64,000 bases of DNA from Micromonospora ferruginea (GCF_013694245.2 NZ_CP059322.2:5091001-5155000); one strand, 5' to 3'. Counted from the first letter of the stretch, positions 1 through 7,963 are shown. A program made the numbers and translations. Notes: generated by a model from the letters alone, not told the origin.

Positions 1-480
1 CTGGTGTCGCCGTTCGACGTCAGCGGGCAGGGCCGGATGGCGGTGCTCGCCGACCCGGCCGGCGCGGTGTTCAGCGTGTGGCAGCCGATGGCGATGCGCG
101 GCGCGGAACTGTTCAACGCGCCCGGCGCGATGTGCTGGAACGAGCTGGTCACCCCCGACCCGGACGGGGCCCGGGAGTTCTACGCGCTGGTCTTCGGCTG
201 GCACGCCGAGGACCGGCCGGACGGGTCGATCCCCTACGTCGGGTGGCGCTGCGGGGCCCGTATCGTCGCCGGCATGCTGCCGCGGGCCGAGCCGCTGCCG
301 ACCGACCTGCCGGCGTACTGGACGGTCTACTTCGCGGTGGAGGACACCGACGCCACCGCGGCGCGGGCGGCCGAGCTGGGCGGGACCATCCTGGTGCCGC
401 CCCGGGACAACCCGGCCGGGCGGTCCGCCGCGCTGCGCGACCCTCAGGGCGCGCTGTTCTCCGTATCCACCCTCCGCTGA
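1..480 (+). CDS. VOC family protein, 5' end outside window
   Basis: Frame 1 is open from the first base to the TGA at 478-480, so the gene starts upstream and only the C-terminal 159 residues are seen. The first 30 or so residues look like the last strand of one VOC (glyoxalase/bleomycin-resistance fold) module, ending ADPAGAVFSVWQP. A complete second module follows, opening with MCWNELVTPD and closing with RDPQGALFSVSTL. Two-module VOC proteins of about 250 residues are common in actinobacteria, usually without a proven substrate. The gene converges on btuD across a palindromic repeat. The family is clear; the reaction is not. Confidence 0.8.
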   Translation: MVSPFDVSGQGRMAVLADPAGAVFSVWQPMAMRGAELFNAPGAMCWNELVTPDPDGAREFYALVFGWHAEDRPDGSIPYVGWRCGARIVAGMLPRAEPLPTDLPAYWTVYFAVEDTDATAARAAELGGTILVPPRDNPAGRSAALRDPQGALFSVSTLR

Positions 481-481
481 C

Positions 482-541
482 GGTGTAAGGAGGGGCCCCC
501 GCTTAACGCATTCGGTAGAGGCGGGGCCCCTTCCTAACACC
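482..541. repeat. 60-nt palindromic repeat, copy 1 (convergent gene ends)
   Basis: An imperfect palindrome with outer arms GGTGT/ACACC and two GGGGCCCC cores. It lies between the stop codons of the VOC gene and btuD, where it could act as a two-way terminator. Related copies lie at 6683-6742, 23081-23140, 31476-31535 and 48977-49030. Confidence 0.8.
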
Positions 542-543
542 TT

Positions 544-1320
544 CTAGCGGCGGCGGAGCGGGACCACGTGCGGGCCGTGCGGGCCGGGGATCACCCGGAC
601 GTGGGCGCGGTAGTGGCGGGCCAGCAGCTCCTCGGTGAGCACCTCGTCGGGCGGGCCGGCGGCGGCCACCCGGCCGTCGGCGAGCAGCACCAGGCGGTCG
701 GCGTACTCGCCGGCGACGGAGAGGTCGTGCATGGTGGCGAGCACGGTCAGGTCGTGCTCGCGGCGGAGCTGGTCGACCAGTTCCAGCACCTCCTGCTGGT
801 GCCCGATGTCCAGCGCGCTGGTCGGCTCGTCGAGCAGCAGCAGGGTGGCGCCCTGGGCCAACGCCCGGGCCAGGAACACCCGCTGCCGTTCCCCGCCGGA
901 GAGGGTGGCCAGTTCGCGGCGGCCGAACCCGCCCAGGTCGAGTCGGTCCAGCACCTCGTGCACGGCGGCCACGTCGGCGGCGGACTCCCGACCCAGCGGC
1001 GGCATGTACGGGGTGCGCCCCAGCAGGACGTAGTCGAAGACGGCCATGCCGGCCGGCACCACCGGCGACTGCGCCACGGTGGCCACCACCCGGGCCCGGT
1101 CGCGGCGGCGGAGCGCGTGGATCGGCGTACCGAAGAGGGAGACGGCGTCCGGCGCGGGCAGCAGGCCGCCGACGGCGCGCAGCAGGGTCGACTTGCCGGC
1201 GCCGTTGGGGCCGATGACGGTGACCCACTCGCCCACCGCGACGGCCAGGTCCACCCCGGCCAGGACTGGCGTGCCACCCAGCTCCACCCGCAGGCCCCGC
1301 ACCTCGACGGCGGCGCTCAC
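544..1320 (-). CDS. btuD: Cobalamin ABC transporter, ATP-binding protein
   Basis: A 258-residue ATPase of the iron/B12/siderophore importer class. It has Walker A GPNGAGKST (about residue 37), signature LSGGE, Walker B LLLLDEPTS and a switch histidine in MHDLS. It would power the permease encoded just upstream. The GTG start at 1320 is preceded by GGAGGAGC at ideal spacing. The ribosome-binding site and start lie at the edge of a 59-bp tandem duplication. Iron-siderophore ATPases look alike; the B12 assignment rests on the cobalamin riboswitch in front of the operon. Confidence 0.88.
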   Translation of the reverse strand: MSAAVEVRGLRVELGGTPVLAGVDLAVAVGEWVTVIGPNGAGKSTLLRAVGGLLPAPDAVSLFGTPIHALRRRDRARVVATVAQSPVVPAGMAVFDYVLLGRTPYMPPLGRESAADVAAVHEVLDRLDLGGFGRRELATLSGGERQRVFLARALAQGATLLLLDEPTSALDIGHQQEVLELVDQLRREHDLTVLATMHDLSVAGEYADRLVLLADGRVAAAGPPDEVLTEELLARHYRAHVRVIPGPHGPHVVPLRRR

Positions 1321-1379
1321 GTTGCTCCTCCGGCGTGCGACTGCGGGGCTCGCAACCCCGGCTCACTCCTCGCGCTCAC
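1317..1379 (-). CDS. Possible 20-codon leader ORF coupled to btuD
   Basis: The tandem duplication at 1324-1441 places a second GGAGGAGC and GTG upstream of btuD. From GTG at 1379 the frame is open for 20 codons and ends in a TGA that overlaps the btuD GTG (sequence ACGTGAGC). This is the classic arrangement for translational coupling. No peptide family is recognised, so any role would be in translation rather than through the product. Confidence 0.3.
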   Translation of the reverse strand: MSARSEPGLRAPQSHAGGAT

Positions 1380-1441
1380 GCTGCTCCTCCGGCGTGCGAC
1401 TGCGGGGCTCGCAACCCCGGCTCACTCCTCGCGCTCACGCG
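1324..1441. repeat. Two 59-bp tandem direct repeats at the btuC-btuD junction
   Basis: Copies at 1324-1382 and 1383-1441 are identical across the unit; a T/C difference sits at base 1322 versus 1381, just outside copy 1. Each holds a short hairpin (CGGGGTTGCGAGCCCCG on the minus strand) and a GGAGGAGC motif. The btuC stop codon (1435-1437) lies in the upstream copy. Confidence 0.9.
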
Positions 1442-2589
1442 CGCAACCCCCGGGCGGTACGCAGGACCAGCACGAAGAACGGGCCGCCGAGCACCGCGGT
1501 GACCACGCCGATCGGGATCTCGGCCGGGGCGGCGGCGGTGCGGGCCACCACGTCGGTCAACGCCAGGAACGCGCCGCCGAAGAGCATGGACAGCGGCAGG
1601 ATCACCCGGTGGCTGGCGCCGGCCAGCAGCCGGACGGTGTGCGGCACGATGATGCCGACGAAGCCGATCAGGCCGGAGGCGGAGACGGCGGCGGCGGTGC
1701 CGAGCGAGGCGGCGACGATCAGCAGGTAGCGGGAACGCTGCGGGTGCAGCCCGAGGCTGGTGGCCTCGTCGTCGCCGACGGAGAGCACGTCCAGCTCGCG
1801 CCGGTGCAGCAGCACCACCACGCTGGTGAGCACGAAGTAGGGCAGGACCAGCAGCACGTCGTGCCAGCCGGCGGTGGCCAGCCGGCCGAGCAGCCAGGAG
1901 TAGACCTGCTGGATGGTGTCGGAGTGCTGTTGCAGCAGGTAGGTCTGCCCGGCGGAGAAGAACGCCGAGACCGCCACCCCGGCCAGGATCAGCGCGGCCG
2001 GGGAGCGGTCCCGCCCGCCGGCGACGCCGAGCAGGTAGGTCAGCACGACCGCGCCGAGCGAGCCGACGAACGCGGCGAGCGGGATGGTGACCGGCAGTCC
2101 GGTCAGCGCCCCGCCGGCCCCGGCGCCGAGCACGATCGCCACGGTGACCGCGAACCCGGCGCCGGCGGCCACCCCGAGCAGGTACGGGTCGGCCAGCGGG
2201 TTGCGGAACACGCCCTGGTAGCAGCCGCCGGCCAGGGCGAGCAGCGCGCCGACGAGCAGGCCGAGCACCACCCGGGGCAGGCGCAGCTCGGTGACGATGG
2301 CGATCTCCCGCTCGGTGAGCCCGCTGTCCAGGTGCACCCCGGGCAGCAGGTTGAGCAGTTCGGCGGCGACGCTGCCGGGCGGCAGGCTGACCGGGCCGAA
2401 GGAGACGCCGGCCACCAGCGCGACGAGCACCGCCGCCAGGCCGGCGAGCAGCCAGCGTTTCCGCAGCCGCGCGGGGCGGGCCGGGGCGTCGGCGCGGGCG
2501 GCGCCCCGCCGGGGGTGGGGCAGCCGGCCGGCCGGCCGGGACGCGTCGGGCGTCCCGGCCGGCACGGGGTCCACCGGTCGTACGGCCAC
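1435..2589 (-). CDS. btuC: Cobalamin ABC transporter, permease (FecCD/BtuC family)
   Basis: A membrane permease with about ten transmembrane helices, typical of FecCD proteins (LLNLLPG near the start, RLPRVVLGLLVGALLALAG, GLIGFVGIIVPH, PAEIPIGVVTA). GTG at 2589 is chosen because it lies 2 nt after the stop of the binding-protein gene and gives 384 residues. A longer in-frame ATG at 2766 would lie deep inside btuF. The first 60 residues are a proline/arginine-rich cytoplasmic extension before helix 1, longer than in most family members. Expected to form a BtuC2D2 complex that moves B12 delivered by the lipoprotein. Confidence 0.87.
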   Translation of the reverse strand: MAVRPVDPVPAGTPDASRPAGRLPHPRRGAARADAPARPARLRKRWLLAGLAAVLVALVAGVSFGPVSLPPGSVAAELLNLLPGVHLDSGLTEREIAIVTELRLPRVVLGLLVGALLALAGGCYQGVFRNPLADPYLLGVAAGAGFAVTVAIVLGAGAGGALTGLPVTIPLAAFVGSLGAVVLTYLLGVAGGRDRSPAALILAGVAVSAFFSAGQTYLLQQHSDTIQQVYSWLLGRLATAGWHDVLLVLPYFVLTSVVVLLHRRELDVLSVGDDEATSLGLHPQRSRYLLIVAASLGTAAAVSASGLIGFVGIIVPHTVRLLAGASHRVILPLSMLFGGAFLALTDVVARTAAAPAEIPIGVVTAVLGGPFFVLVLRTARGLRA

Positions 2590-2591
2590 GG

Positions 2592-3524
2592 TCAGGCCGG
2601 GACCTTGGCGGTGGCGTCGACGATCACCTTGAGCAGGTCGACCACGCGGGGGCCCCAGCGCGAGGCGATGTCGTCGTCCAGCGCCACGACCTGGTTGTTC
2701 TTGACGGCGGTGACGCCGGCCCAGCCGCTGCGCGCCTTGACCGTGTCCGCGCTCTGCTGGCAGCACTTGGTGTCGGCCAGGAAGACGAAGTCGGGGTTGG
2801 CCTTGACGATGACCTCCTGGGAGAGCTGCGGGTAGCCGCCGCTCTTGCCGCCGGCGTCGGCCGGGTCGGCGATGTTCTCCAGGCCGGCGAGGCCGTAGAT
2901 GGTGCCGATGAAGGTCTTGCTGGTCGCGCTGTACAGCTCCGGGCCCAGCTCGTGGTAGTAGGTCAGCTTGTCGGCGCGCTTGGGCAGGTCCTTGGTGAGG
3001 GCCGTGATGTCGTACTTCATCTTCCGCACCACGGCGTCCGCCTCGGCCGGGTGGCCGGTGAGCTTGCCCAGGTCGGTGAGCTGCCGGTAGGTGTCGTCGA
3101 GGGTGGCCGCGGCCGGGGCGAGCAGGACCGGGATCTTCAGCGCGACGAGCTGGCTGGCGATCTTGTTGGTGTCATTGGCGATCACCACCAGGTCGGGGCT
3201 CTTCGCGGCGATCGCCTCGGCGTTCGGCTGGTAGCCGGAGAGGTCGCTCTTGGGCGCGTCCGCCGGGTAGTTCGACTGGTCGTCGACGGCGGTGACCTGC
3301 TTGCCCGCGCCGACGGCGAACAGCATCTCGGTCGAGGTCGGCGAGAGCGAGACGATCTTCTCGGGGCGCTTGTCCAGCGTCAGGTTGCCGACGCTGACCG
3401 GGAAGGCGCCGCCGGAGGCGCCGGCGGCGGGGGTGTCGTTCGAGGTCTTCTCGGCGCAGCCGCCGAGAAGCAGCACGCCGGCCGCGAGCGCGGCGGCGAA
3501 GAGTCGAGGGGTACGTCGGGTCAT
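2592..3524 (-). CDS. btuF: Cobalamin-binding lipoprotein of the ABC importer
   Basis: A 310-residue helical-backbone (FecB/BtuF type) solute-binding protein. The N-terminus is a lipoprotein signal: TRR basic start, hydrophobic stretch and lipobox LLGGC with the lipidated Cys at residue 23. The mature part carries the family motifs KIVSLSPTSTEMLFAVGAG, PDLVVI and VVDLLKVI. ATG at 3524 has AGGAGG at good spacing. That Shine-Dalgarno is one strand of an 11-bp hairpin (3529-3570) belonging to the cobalamin riboswitch platform, so synthesis is probably turned down when B12 is plentiful. First gene of the btuF-btuC-btuD operon. Confidence 0.9.
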   Translation of the reverse strand: MTRRTPRLFAAALAAGVLLLGGCAEKTSNDTPAAGASGGAFPVSVGNLTLDKRPEKIVSLSPTSTEMLFAVGAGKQVTAVDDQSNYPADAPKSDLSGYQPNAEAIAAKSPDLVVIANDTNKIASQLVALKIPVLLAPAAATLDDTYRQLTDLGKLTGHPAEADAVVRKMKYDITALTKDLPKRADKLTYYHELGPELYSATSKTFIGTIYGLAGLENIADPADAGGKSGGYPQLSQEVIVKANPDFVFLADTKCCQQSADTVKARSGWAGVTAVKNNQVVALDDDIASRWGPRVVDLLKVIVDATAKVPA

Positions 3525-3528
3525 CGGT

Positions 3529-3598
3529 CCTCCTGTCGGTCGAGGAGCGTGGTGCTTCGCCGACAGGAGGAAGGCCCGTCCGCGAGGCGCCCTTCCTC
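3529..3598 (-). promoter_or_regulatory. Riboswitch expression platform, mutually exclusive hairpins
   Basis: In the btuF leader, CCGACAGGAGG (3529-3539, holding the Shine-Dalgarno) is the exact reverse complement of 3560-3570. The base-pairing partner also forms the end of a competing 8-bp stem, 3567-3574 with 3591-3598 (GAGGAAGG/CCTTCCTC). Four bases (3567-3570) are shared, so the two stems exclude each other. This looks like a translational switch: one fold hides the ribosome-binding site, the other frees it. Confidence 0.75.
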
Positions 3599-3611
3599 GA
3601 GAGCGCATGTC

Positions 3612-3755
3612 GCGACCGGGCCGCAGGCGACCTGGCTCGTCCCACGTCCGTCGGCGCCGGCGGGAGGCCGACGCCGCGCGTACGGGGCATCACAGTTGCG
3701 GGACAGCGCCGGTTTCACACCGGCTTCGCTGTGGCACGGTCGGTGTCACGGTAGC
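3612..3755 (-). ncRNA. Cobalamin riboswitch aptamer
   Basis: Read on the minus strand, the leader has the B12-box hallmarks: GCCGGTGTGAAACCGG, then GCTGTCCCGCAACTGTGATG, a variable GC-rich stem, and GAGCCAGGTCGCCTGC near the 3' end. The 5' closing part around CTACCGTGACACC is also typical. It precedes an AdoCbl/B12-importer operon, the usual setting for this class. Exact ends are approximate. Confidence 0.92.
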
Positions 3756-3789
3756 GCACGACCAGCGGAGATCGCCGGGACGGGAGGGT

Positions 3790-3828
3790 GGTGGGGACCC
3801 CGGTGGGGGTGGGACCGGGGTCCCCACC
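3790..3828. terminator. Hairpin downstream of the M14 carboxypeptidase gene
   Basis: GGTGGGGACCCCGGT (3790-3804) pairs perfectly with ACCGGGGTCCCCACC (3814-3828) across a 9-nt loop. It sits 12 bp past the carboxypeptidase stop (minus strand) and just upstream of the riboswitch leader, so it separates the two transcripts. Confidence 0.75.
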
Positions 3829-3840
3829 TTCGTGGTGAGG

Positions 3841-5154
3841 TCAGCAGTACTGGCTCTGCTTGCCGATCGCCCGGTACGGGCAGTCGGCGTACTCGGACAG
3901 CGTCAGCACGGCGTCCCGGTTGCGCGAGGTCTGCGCCGGGATCACCTCGTCGGGCGGGTAGAACCCGCCGCCGGAGGCCGAGCCGGGGTACATCTCGAAG
4001 GTGTACGCCCAGATCTTGTGGGCGCCCCACATCCAGTCGATGCTGGTGCCGTCGGCGATGTACAGGTCGCTGGACTGCTCCGGGGTGTAGCCGTTGCTCG
4101 CCGCCATCTGCTGGCCGATGGTGGCGAAGGTGTTGTACTGGTCGGTGGTCATCCCGGTGGCGGTGTTGCTGTACGTGTAGCCGTACGGCCAGAGCACCAA
4201 CTGGGAATAGGTGTGGAAGTCGATGTTCGCCTTGATCTGCTGCACCCCGCCGACGACCCGGCCGTTGACGAAGTTGCGCAGCGCGGCGGTCTCCGGGGCG
4301 GAGAACGCGGACGGGCCGCGGTAGGTGTCCGACGACTTGGAGCTGGACGAGCCGCCGCAGCAGCCCCACTGGTAGCCCCAGTTGCGGTTCAGGTCGGTGC
4401 CGACGTACGTGGAGCCGCTGTTGGGCTGCCGGTTCTTCCGCCAGGAGCGGTAGGAGCCGGTGGCGATGTCGTACTCGCTGCCGTCCGGGTTGACGGTCGG
4501 CACGATCCAGATCTCCCGGGAGTTGACGATGTTGGTGATCCGGGAGTCGCTGCCGTAGTTGTCGGTGAACAGGTTGAGCAGGTAGATCGCCATCTCGACG
4601 GTCAGGTGCTCGCGGGCGTGCTGCTGGGCGTTGAACAGGATCTCCGGCTCGTTCTCGTCGGTGGCGACGTTGTCGGAGATCTTCACCGCCATCAGGTCCC
4701 GGCCCTGGTAGGACGTGCCGATGCTGAGTTTGCGGGCGATCGTCGGGTGGTCGGCGACCACCTTGTTCACCACCGTGGTCAGCTCGGCGTAGTCGTGGTA
4801 GTTCGAGTCGGCGGGCGGGAAGGCGTAGGTGGTCGCGCCGCCGGCGGGCGCCGGGGCGACGTCCTTCTCCAGCCGGAAGCCGAGCCGGGTGATCGCGGCG
4901 GCCTCGGCGGAGGTCGCCGTGACGTGCAACACACCGTGTTCGGAGTAGTCGACGGCGGCGCCGGTGCGGGCGACGGCGGTGCGGTCGGCGACGGTTCGCG
5001 GGCCGAGCACCCGGTAGGCGACGGCGGCCGGTTCACCGGCCCGGTCCGGGGCGGGGCGGGCGGCGGCCGGGGCGGCGGCGGTGACGACGAGGGTCAGGCC
5101 GACGGCGGCGACGAGCGCCAGCCGGCGGCGGGGCGGGAGCGAGCGGAAGGCCAT
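3841..5154 (-). CDS. Secreted M14 zinc carboxypeptidase
   Basis: A 437-residue secreted protein with an N-terminal signal peptide (RRR, then a hydrophobic segment ending near residue 32) and a propeptide-like stretch to about residue 110. The peptidase unit is of carboxypeptidase T/A type: zinc-binding HARE (H179, E182), a later zinc histidine in NIDFHTYSQ, and the catalytic glutamate in YTFEMYPG. It should trim C-terminal residues from peptides outside the cell. ATG at 5154 is preceded by GAGGAGG. A perfect terminator hairpin follows. It is divergent from a secreted C39-like peptidase gene, suggesting a small exoprotease locus. Confidence 0.9.
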   Translation of the reverse strand: MAFRSLPPRRRLALVAAVGLTLVVTAAAPAAARPAPDRAGEPAAVAYRVLGPRTVADRTAVARTGAAVDYSEHGVLHVTATSAEAAAITRLGFRLEKDVAPAPAGGATTYAFPPADSNYHDYAELTTVVNKVVADHPTIARKLSIGTSYQGRDLMAVKISDNVATDENEPEILFNAQQHAREHLTVEMAIYLLNLFTDNYGSDSRITNIVNSREIWIVPTVNPDGSEYDIATGSYRSWRKNRQPNSGSTYVGTDLNRNWGYQWGCCGGSSSSKSSDTYRGPSAFSAPETAALRNFVNGRVVGGVQQIKANIDFHTYSQLVLWPYGYTYSNTATGMTTDQYNTFATIGQQMAASNGYTPEQSSDLYIADGTSIDWMWGAHKIWAYTFEMYPGSASGGGFYPPDEVIPAQTSRNRDAVLTLSEYADCPYRAIGKQSQYC

Positions 5155-5360
5155 GGAAAACCTCCTCGGGGTACGGGGAGATCCCGTTGTCCGCACACTT
5201 CACCAGGAGTCACATGGTCATATCAACATTCATCTCTCTCTGGGTCCATCCCGACCGGATCCTCACGCCGGCAATAATTTTCCATGCTTGAACATCTGGC
5301 GAAACTTCACGCCAAGCGCGACAGTGAACGGCAACGACGCCGTCTCCCCGTGGAGCTGCC

Positions 5361-6686
5361 ATGTTCGGAAGACCCCTGCGTACGGTCGCCCTCGCCGGTC
5401 TGACCGCGCTCACCCTCCTCGGCACCACCGCCCCCGCCCAGGCACACGCCCCACGCCCGGGCGTCACCCACGACGAACAGATCACCTTCCAGGAGTTCTC
5501 CCGCTACCCCGACTGGCGCGGCGGCACGCACCAGGGCACCCGCGCCGTGCCGGGCCGGCACCCCGCGCTGACCATCGGCCGCCCCGCCGGCACCACCGAG
5601 TTCACCGACGAGCACACCGGCACCACCCGCACCTGGGAGTACGCCACGTGGACCTCGCCCGAGCGGCGGATCGGCTTCGACGCCACCGAACTGGTCGCGT
5701 CGTGGAACGCCAGCACCCCGGCCGGCACCTGGATCCAGATCGAGCTGAACGGCACCTACACCACCGGGAAGCACACCCCGTGGTACGTCATGGGCCGCTG
5801 GGCCTCCGGTGACCAGGACATCAAGCGGTCCACCCTGGACGGCCAGGGCGACCCCTGGTCGAGCATCTGGACCGACACGTTCTCCATCGACGACGCCGCG
5901 GCCGGGGTGCTGCTGCGGTCGTACCAGCTCCGGCTGACGCTCTACCGCGCGCCCGGCCAGGCCGCCGCGCCGCAGGTGCGGATGCTCGGCGCGATGGCCT
6001 CGAACGTGCCGGACCGGTTCACCGTCACGCCCAGCCGGGGCGGCATCGCCTGGGGCACCGAACTGGCCGTGCCCCGCTACTCGCAGAACGTCCACATCGG
6101 CGAGTACCCGGAGTACGACGGCGGCGGCGAGGCCTGGTGCTCGCCCACCTCCACCGAGATGGTGGTCGAGTACTGGGGCCGCAAGCCCTCGGCCGAGGAC
6201 ACCGCCTGGGTCGACCCCTCCTACGCCGACCCGACCGTCGACCACGCCGCCCGGATGACCTACGACTACGAGTACGAGGGCGCCGGCAACTGGCCGTTCA
6301 ACACCGCGTACGCGGCCGGCTTCCCCGGCCTGGAGGCGCGGGTCACCCGGCTGCACTCGCTGGACGAGGCGGAGCGGTTCATCGCCGCCGGCATCCCGGT
6401 GGTCACCTCGCAGTCGTTCCTCGCCAGCGAGCTGGACGGCGCCAACTACGGCACCTCGGGGCACCTGTTCGTGATCGTCGGCTTCACCGCCGACGGCGAC
6501 GTGATCGTCAACGACCCGGCCTCGTCGTCGAACGACGCGGTCCGCAACGTCTACAAGCGCGAGCAGTTCGAGCAGATCTGGCTGCGCACCAAGCGGTACC
6601 GGGCCAACGGGACGGTGGCCTCCGGCTCCGGCGGCATCGCGTACCTGATCAAGCCGCTCGACCGGCGGTGGCCCACGCTGAGCTGA
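5361..6686 (+). CDS. Secreted C39-like cysteine peptidase family protein
   Basis: A 441-residue protein with a signal peptide ending APAQAHA (residues 1-29). Residues 30-240 form a repeat-poor beta-rich N-terminal region of unknown fold. Residues 245-435 match the Peptidase_C39_2 fold: catalytic Cys in GGEAWCSPTS and catalytic His in SGHLFVIVGF, followed by NDPASS. It probably cleaves extracellular peptides, but members without known substrates are common. The start ATG is the only one that leaves a complete signal peptide. The gene ends three bases into a palindromic repeat. Confidence 0.82.
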   Translation: MFGRPLRTVALAGLTALTLLGTTAPAQAHAPRPGVTHDEQITFQEFSRYPDWRGGTHQGTRAVPGRHPALTIGRPAGTTEFTDEHTGTTRTWEYATWTSPERRIGFDATELVASWNASTPAGTWIQIELNGTYTTGKHTPWYVMGRWASGDQDIKRSTLDGQGDPWSSIWTDTFSIDDAAAGVLLRSYQLRLTLYRAPGQAAAPQVRMLGAMASNVPDRFTVTPSRGGIAWGTELAVPRYSQNVHIGEYPEYDGGGEAWCSPTSTEMVVEYWGRKPSAEDTAWVDPSYADPTVDHAARMTYDYEYEGAGNWPFNTAYAAGFPGLEARVTRLHSLDEAERFIAAGIPVVTSQSFLASELDGANYGTSGHLFVIVGFTADGDVIVNDPASSSNDAVRNVYKREQFEQIWLRTKRYRANGTVASGSGGIAYLIKPLDRRWPTLS

Positions 6687-6742
6687 AAGGAGGGGCCCCT
6701 TCTTAACGCCTGGCGTAGAGAAGGGGCCCCTTCTCACCACCC
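6683..6742. repeat. 60-nt palindromic repeat, copy 2 (convergent gene ends)
   Basis: AAAGGAGGGGCCCCTTCTTAAC paired with GAGAAGGGGCCCCTTCT-type sequence. It starts at the C39 gene stop codon and contains the TAA stop of the opposing gene (6703-6705), so that protein's last residues (EKGPLLYARR) are encoded by the repeat. Confidence 0.8.
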
Positions 6743-7188
6743 GGTGGGCCGGTGCGCCGGCGGCGGAACGCGCGAACGAGCATGACCGCCCACGCCACCG
6801 CCGCGGCCGCACCGATCAGCATGAAGGCGACGGAGACCAGCCCGACACCGCCACTTGCGGTGCCGTACACGTCGCTCCGAGCGCCGACGTCGCGGGCTGG
6901 CGCGGTGGCACCCGGAGGCATCCGTCTCGGCCCGCCCTTGAGACCGACGTCCGTCCTCCGCGCGCCGCCGTCGGACGCCACGAAGTCACCGGTGGACGTG
7001 CAGACCCTCTTGCGGCACTCCTCGCTGACCGACGTGTAGGTGCCCGGCGTGCCCGCTCCGACGTGCGCCTGCCAGGCCAGCCAGGAGACGCGGCCGCCGC
7101 CGCCCAGACAGACGAGTGCGACCACCGGCAGGACGACCCAGACGGCGCGCTCCAACCACCTGTCGGCTCGTGCTCGCATGATCGTCAT
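6703..7188 (-). CDS. Hypothetical two-helix membrane protein
   Basis: A 161-residue protein with a transmembrane helix near residues 14-34 and another near 115-138. Between them lies an extracytoplasmic loop with two cysteines (ECRKRVC) close enough to form a disulfide. The C-terminus is basic and runs into the palindromic repeat, which supplies the last ten residues and the stop. ATG at 7188 or 7179 could be the start; neither has a strong Shine-Dalgarno. No family is recognised. The layout resembles small DUF3592-like membrane proteins, but that is only a resemblance. Confidence 0.6.
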   Translation of the reverse strand: MTIMRARADRWLERAVWVVLPVVALVCLGGGGRVSWLAWQAHVGAGTPGTYTSVSEECRKRVCTSTGDFVASDGGARRTDVGLKGGPRRMPPGATAPARDVGARSDVYGTASGGVGLVSVAFMLIGAAAAVAWAVMLVRAFRRRRTGPPGGEKGPLLYARR

Positions 7189-7224
7189 CGTACGGAGCCG
7201 CCGCCACGCACCGGTGGGTGCCGG

Positions 7225-7500
7225 TCAGCCCCGGCGCTCGCCGTCCTCGGTGGCCCCGTCGTCGCCGGCCAGGGCGGAGCGCAGCCGGTCCTTCTCGGCG
7301 CGACGCCGCTCGGCCGCCTCGGCCATCTCGCCGGCCATCTCGTCCCGCCAGCCCCGCAGCAGGAAGAACGACAGCGCGGCGGAGGAGACCAGCGCCAGCA
7401 TCAGCCGCAGGAACATGTTCATCTCGACGAACCAGAGGGCCGCCAGCACACCGACGAACAGCCCGACCCGGCCCAGCGTGTACTTGACCGCCGCGCTCAT
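7225..7500 (-). CDS. DUF4229-like small membrane protein
   Basis: A 91-residue protein with two transmembrane helices (about residues 8-25 and 29-50) followed by a charged helical tail rich in Glu/Arg (EMAGEMAEAAERRRAEKDRLRS). This matches the actinobacterial DUF4229 pattern. ATG at 7500 has GGAGAGAG upstream. It lies on the mqnE strand, 26 bp after a four-helix membrane protein gene, so all three are probably cotranscribed. Function unknown; the operon suggests a membrane role tied to menaquinone supply. Confidence 0.75.
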   Translation of the reverse strand: MSAAVKYTLGRVGLFVGVLAALWFVEMNMFLRLMLALVSSAALSFFLLRGWRDEMAGEMAEAAERRRAEKDRLRSALAGDDGATEDGERRG

Positions 7501-7526
7501 GCCCGAATTCCCACTCTCTCCGCGCC

Positions 7527-7955
7527 TCAGCCCGTCCGCCGGGCCAGCCAGTGCACGCCATGAAACCAGATCACCGCGTAGACCACGGTGAACACCGCCG
7601 CGGCCAGCGCGCCGGTGAACAGCGCCGGCAGCCCCGCGGCCAGCCCGGCCACCAGCAGCCCGGCGAGGACGCCGACCCCGAGGCCGACCAGCGCGGCCAG
7701 CACCCGGGCGGCGCCGAACTCCCAGGCCCGGAAGTCGTCCCAGAACAGCCAGAGCGGCAGGATCACCGCCAGCCAGCCGTTGGTCCGCCCGAACCCGCCG
7801 GCGCCCACGGCGGCGAACGCCCACTCGAAGAGCAGCAGCGCCAGCACCCCGATCACCAGCCCGGCCAGCGTCACACCGAGCAGGTCACCCAGGGTGAGGA
7901 TGCGCCCCTCGGCGTCCCGCCGGGGGAAGGCGCGCTGCTGCTCCTCGGTGCCCAT
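7527..7955 (-). CDS. Hypothetical polytopic membrane protein downstream of mqnE
   Basis: A 142-residue protein with an N-terminal soluble stretch of about 20 residues and four predicted transmembrane helices (roughly 24-48, 58-76, 82-106, 110-135). ATG at 7955 lies 8 nt after the mqnE stop, so it is very likely in the mqnE transcript. No recognised domain or catalytic motif. It could be an accessory factor of the menaquinone pathway, but nothing in the sequence proves this. Confidence 0.7.
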   Translation of the reverse strand: MGTEEQQRAFPRRDAEGRILTLGDLLGVTLAGLVIGVLALLLFEWAFAAVGAGGFGRTNGWLAVILPLWLFWDDFRAWEFGAARVLAALVGLGVGVLAGLLVAGLAAGLPALFTGALAAAVFTVVYAVIWFHGVHWLARRTG

Positions 7956-7963
7956 CGCCGTGC

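Noticed and set aside
1435..2766. Upstream ATG start for btuC at 2766
   Set aside because: It would put 59 Arg/Gly-rich residues inside the btuF coding region; GTG at 2589, 2 nt after btuF, fits better.
568..2835. 755-residue frame opposite btuD and btuC
   Set aside because: Low-complexity Gly/Gln/Val/His translation, opposite two genes with intact ABC motifs.
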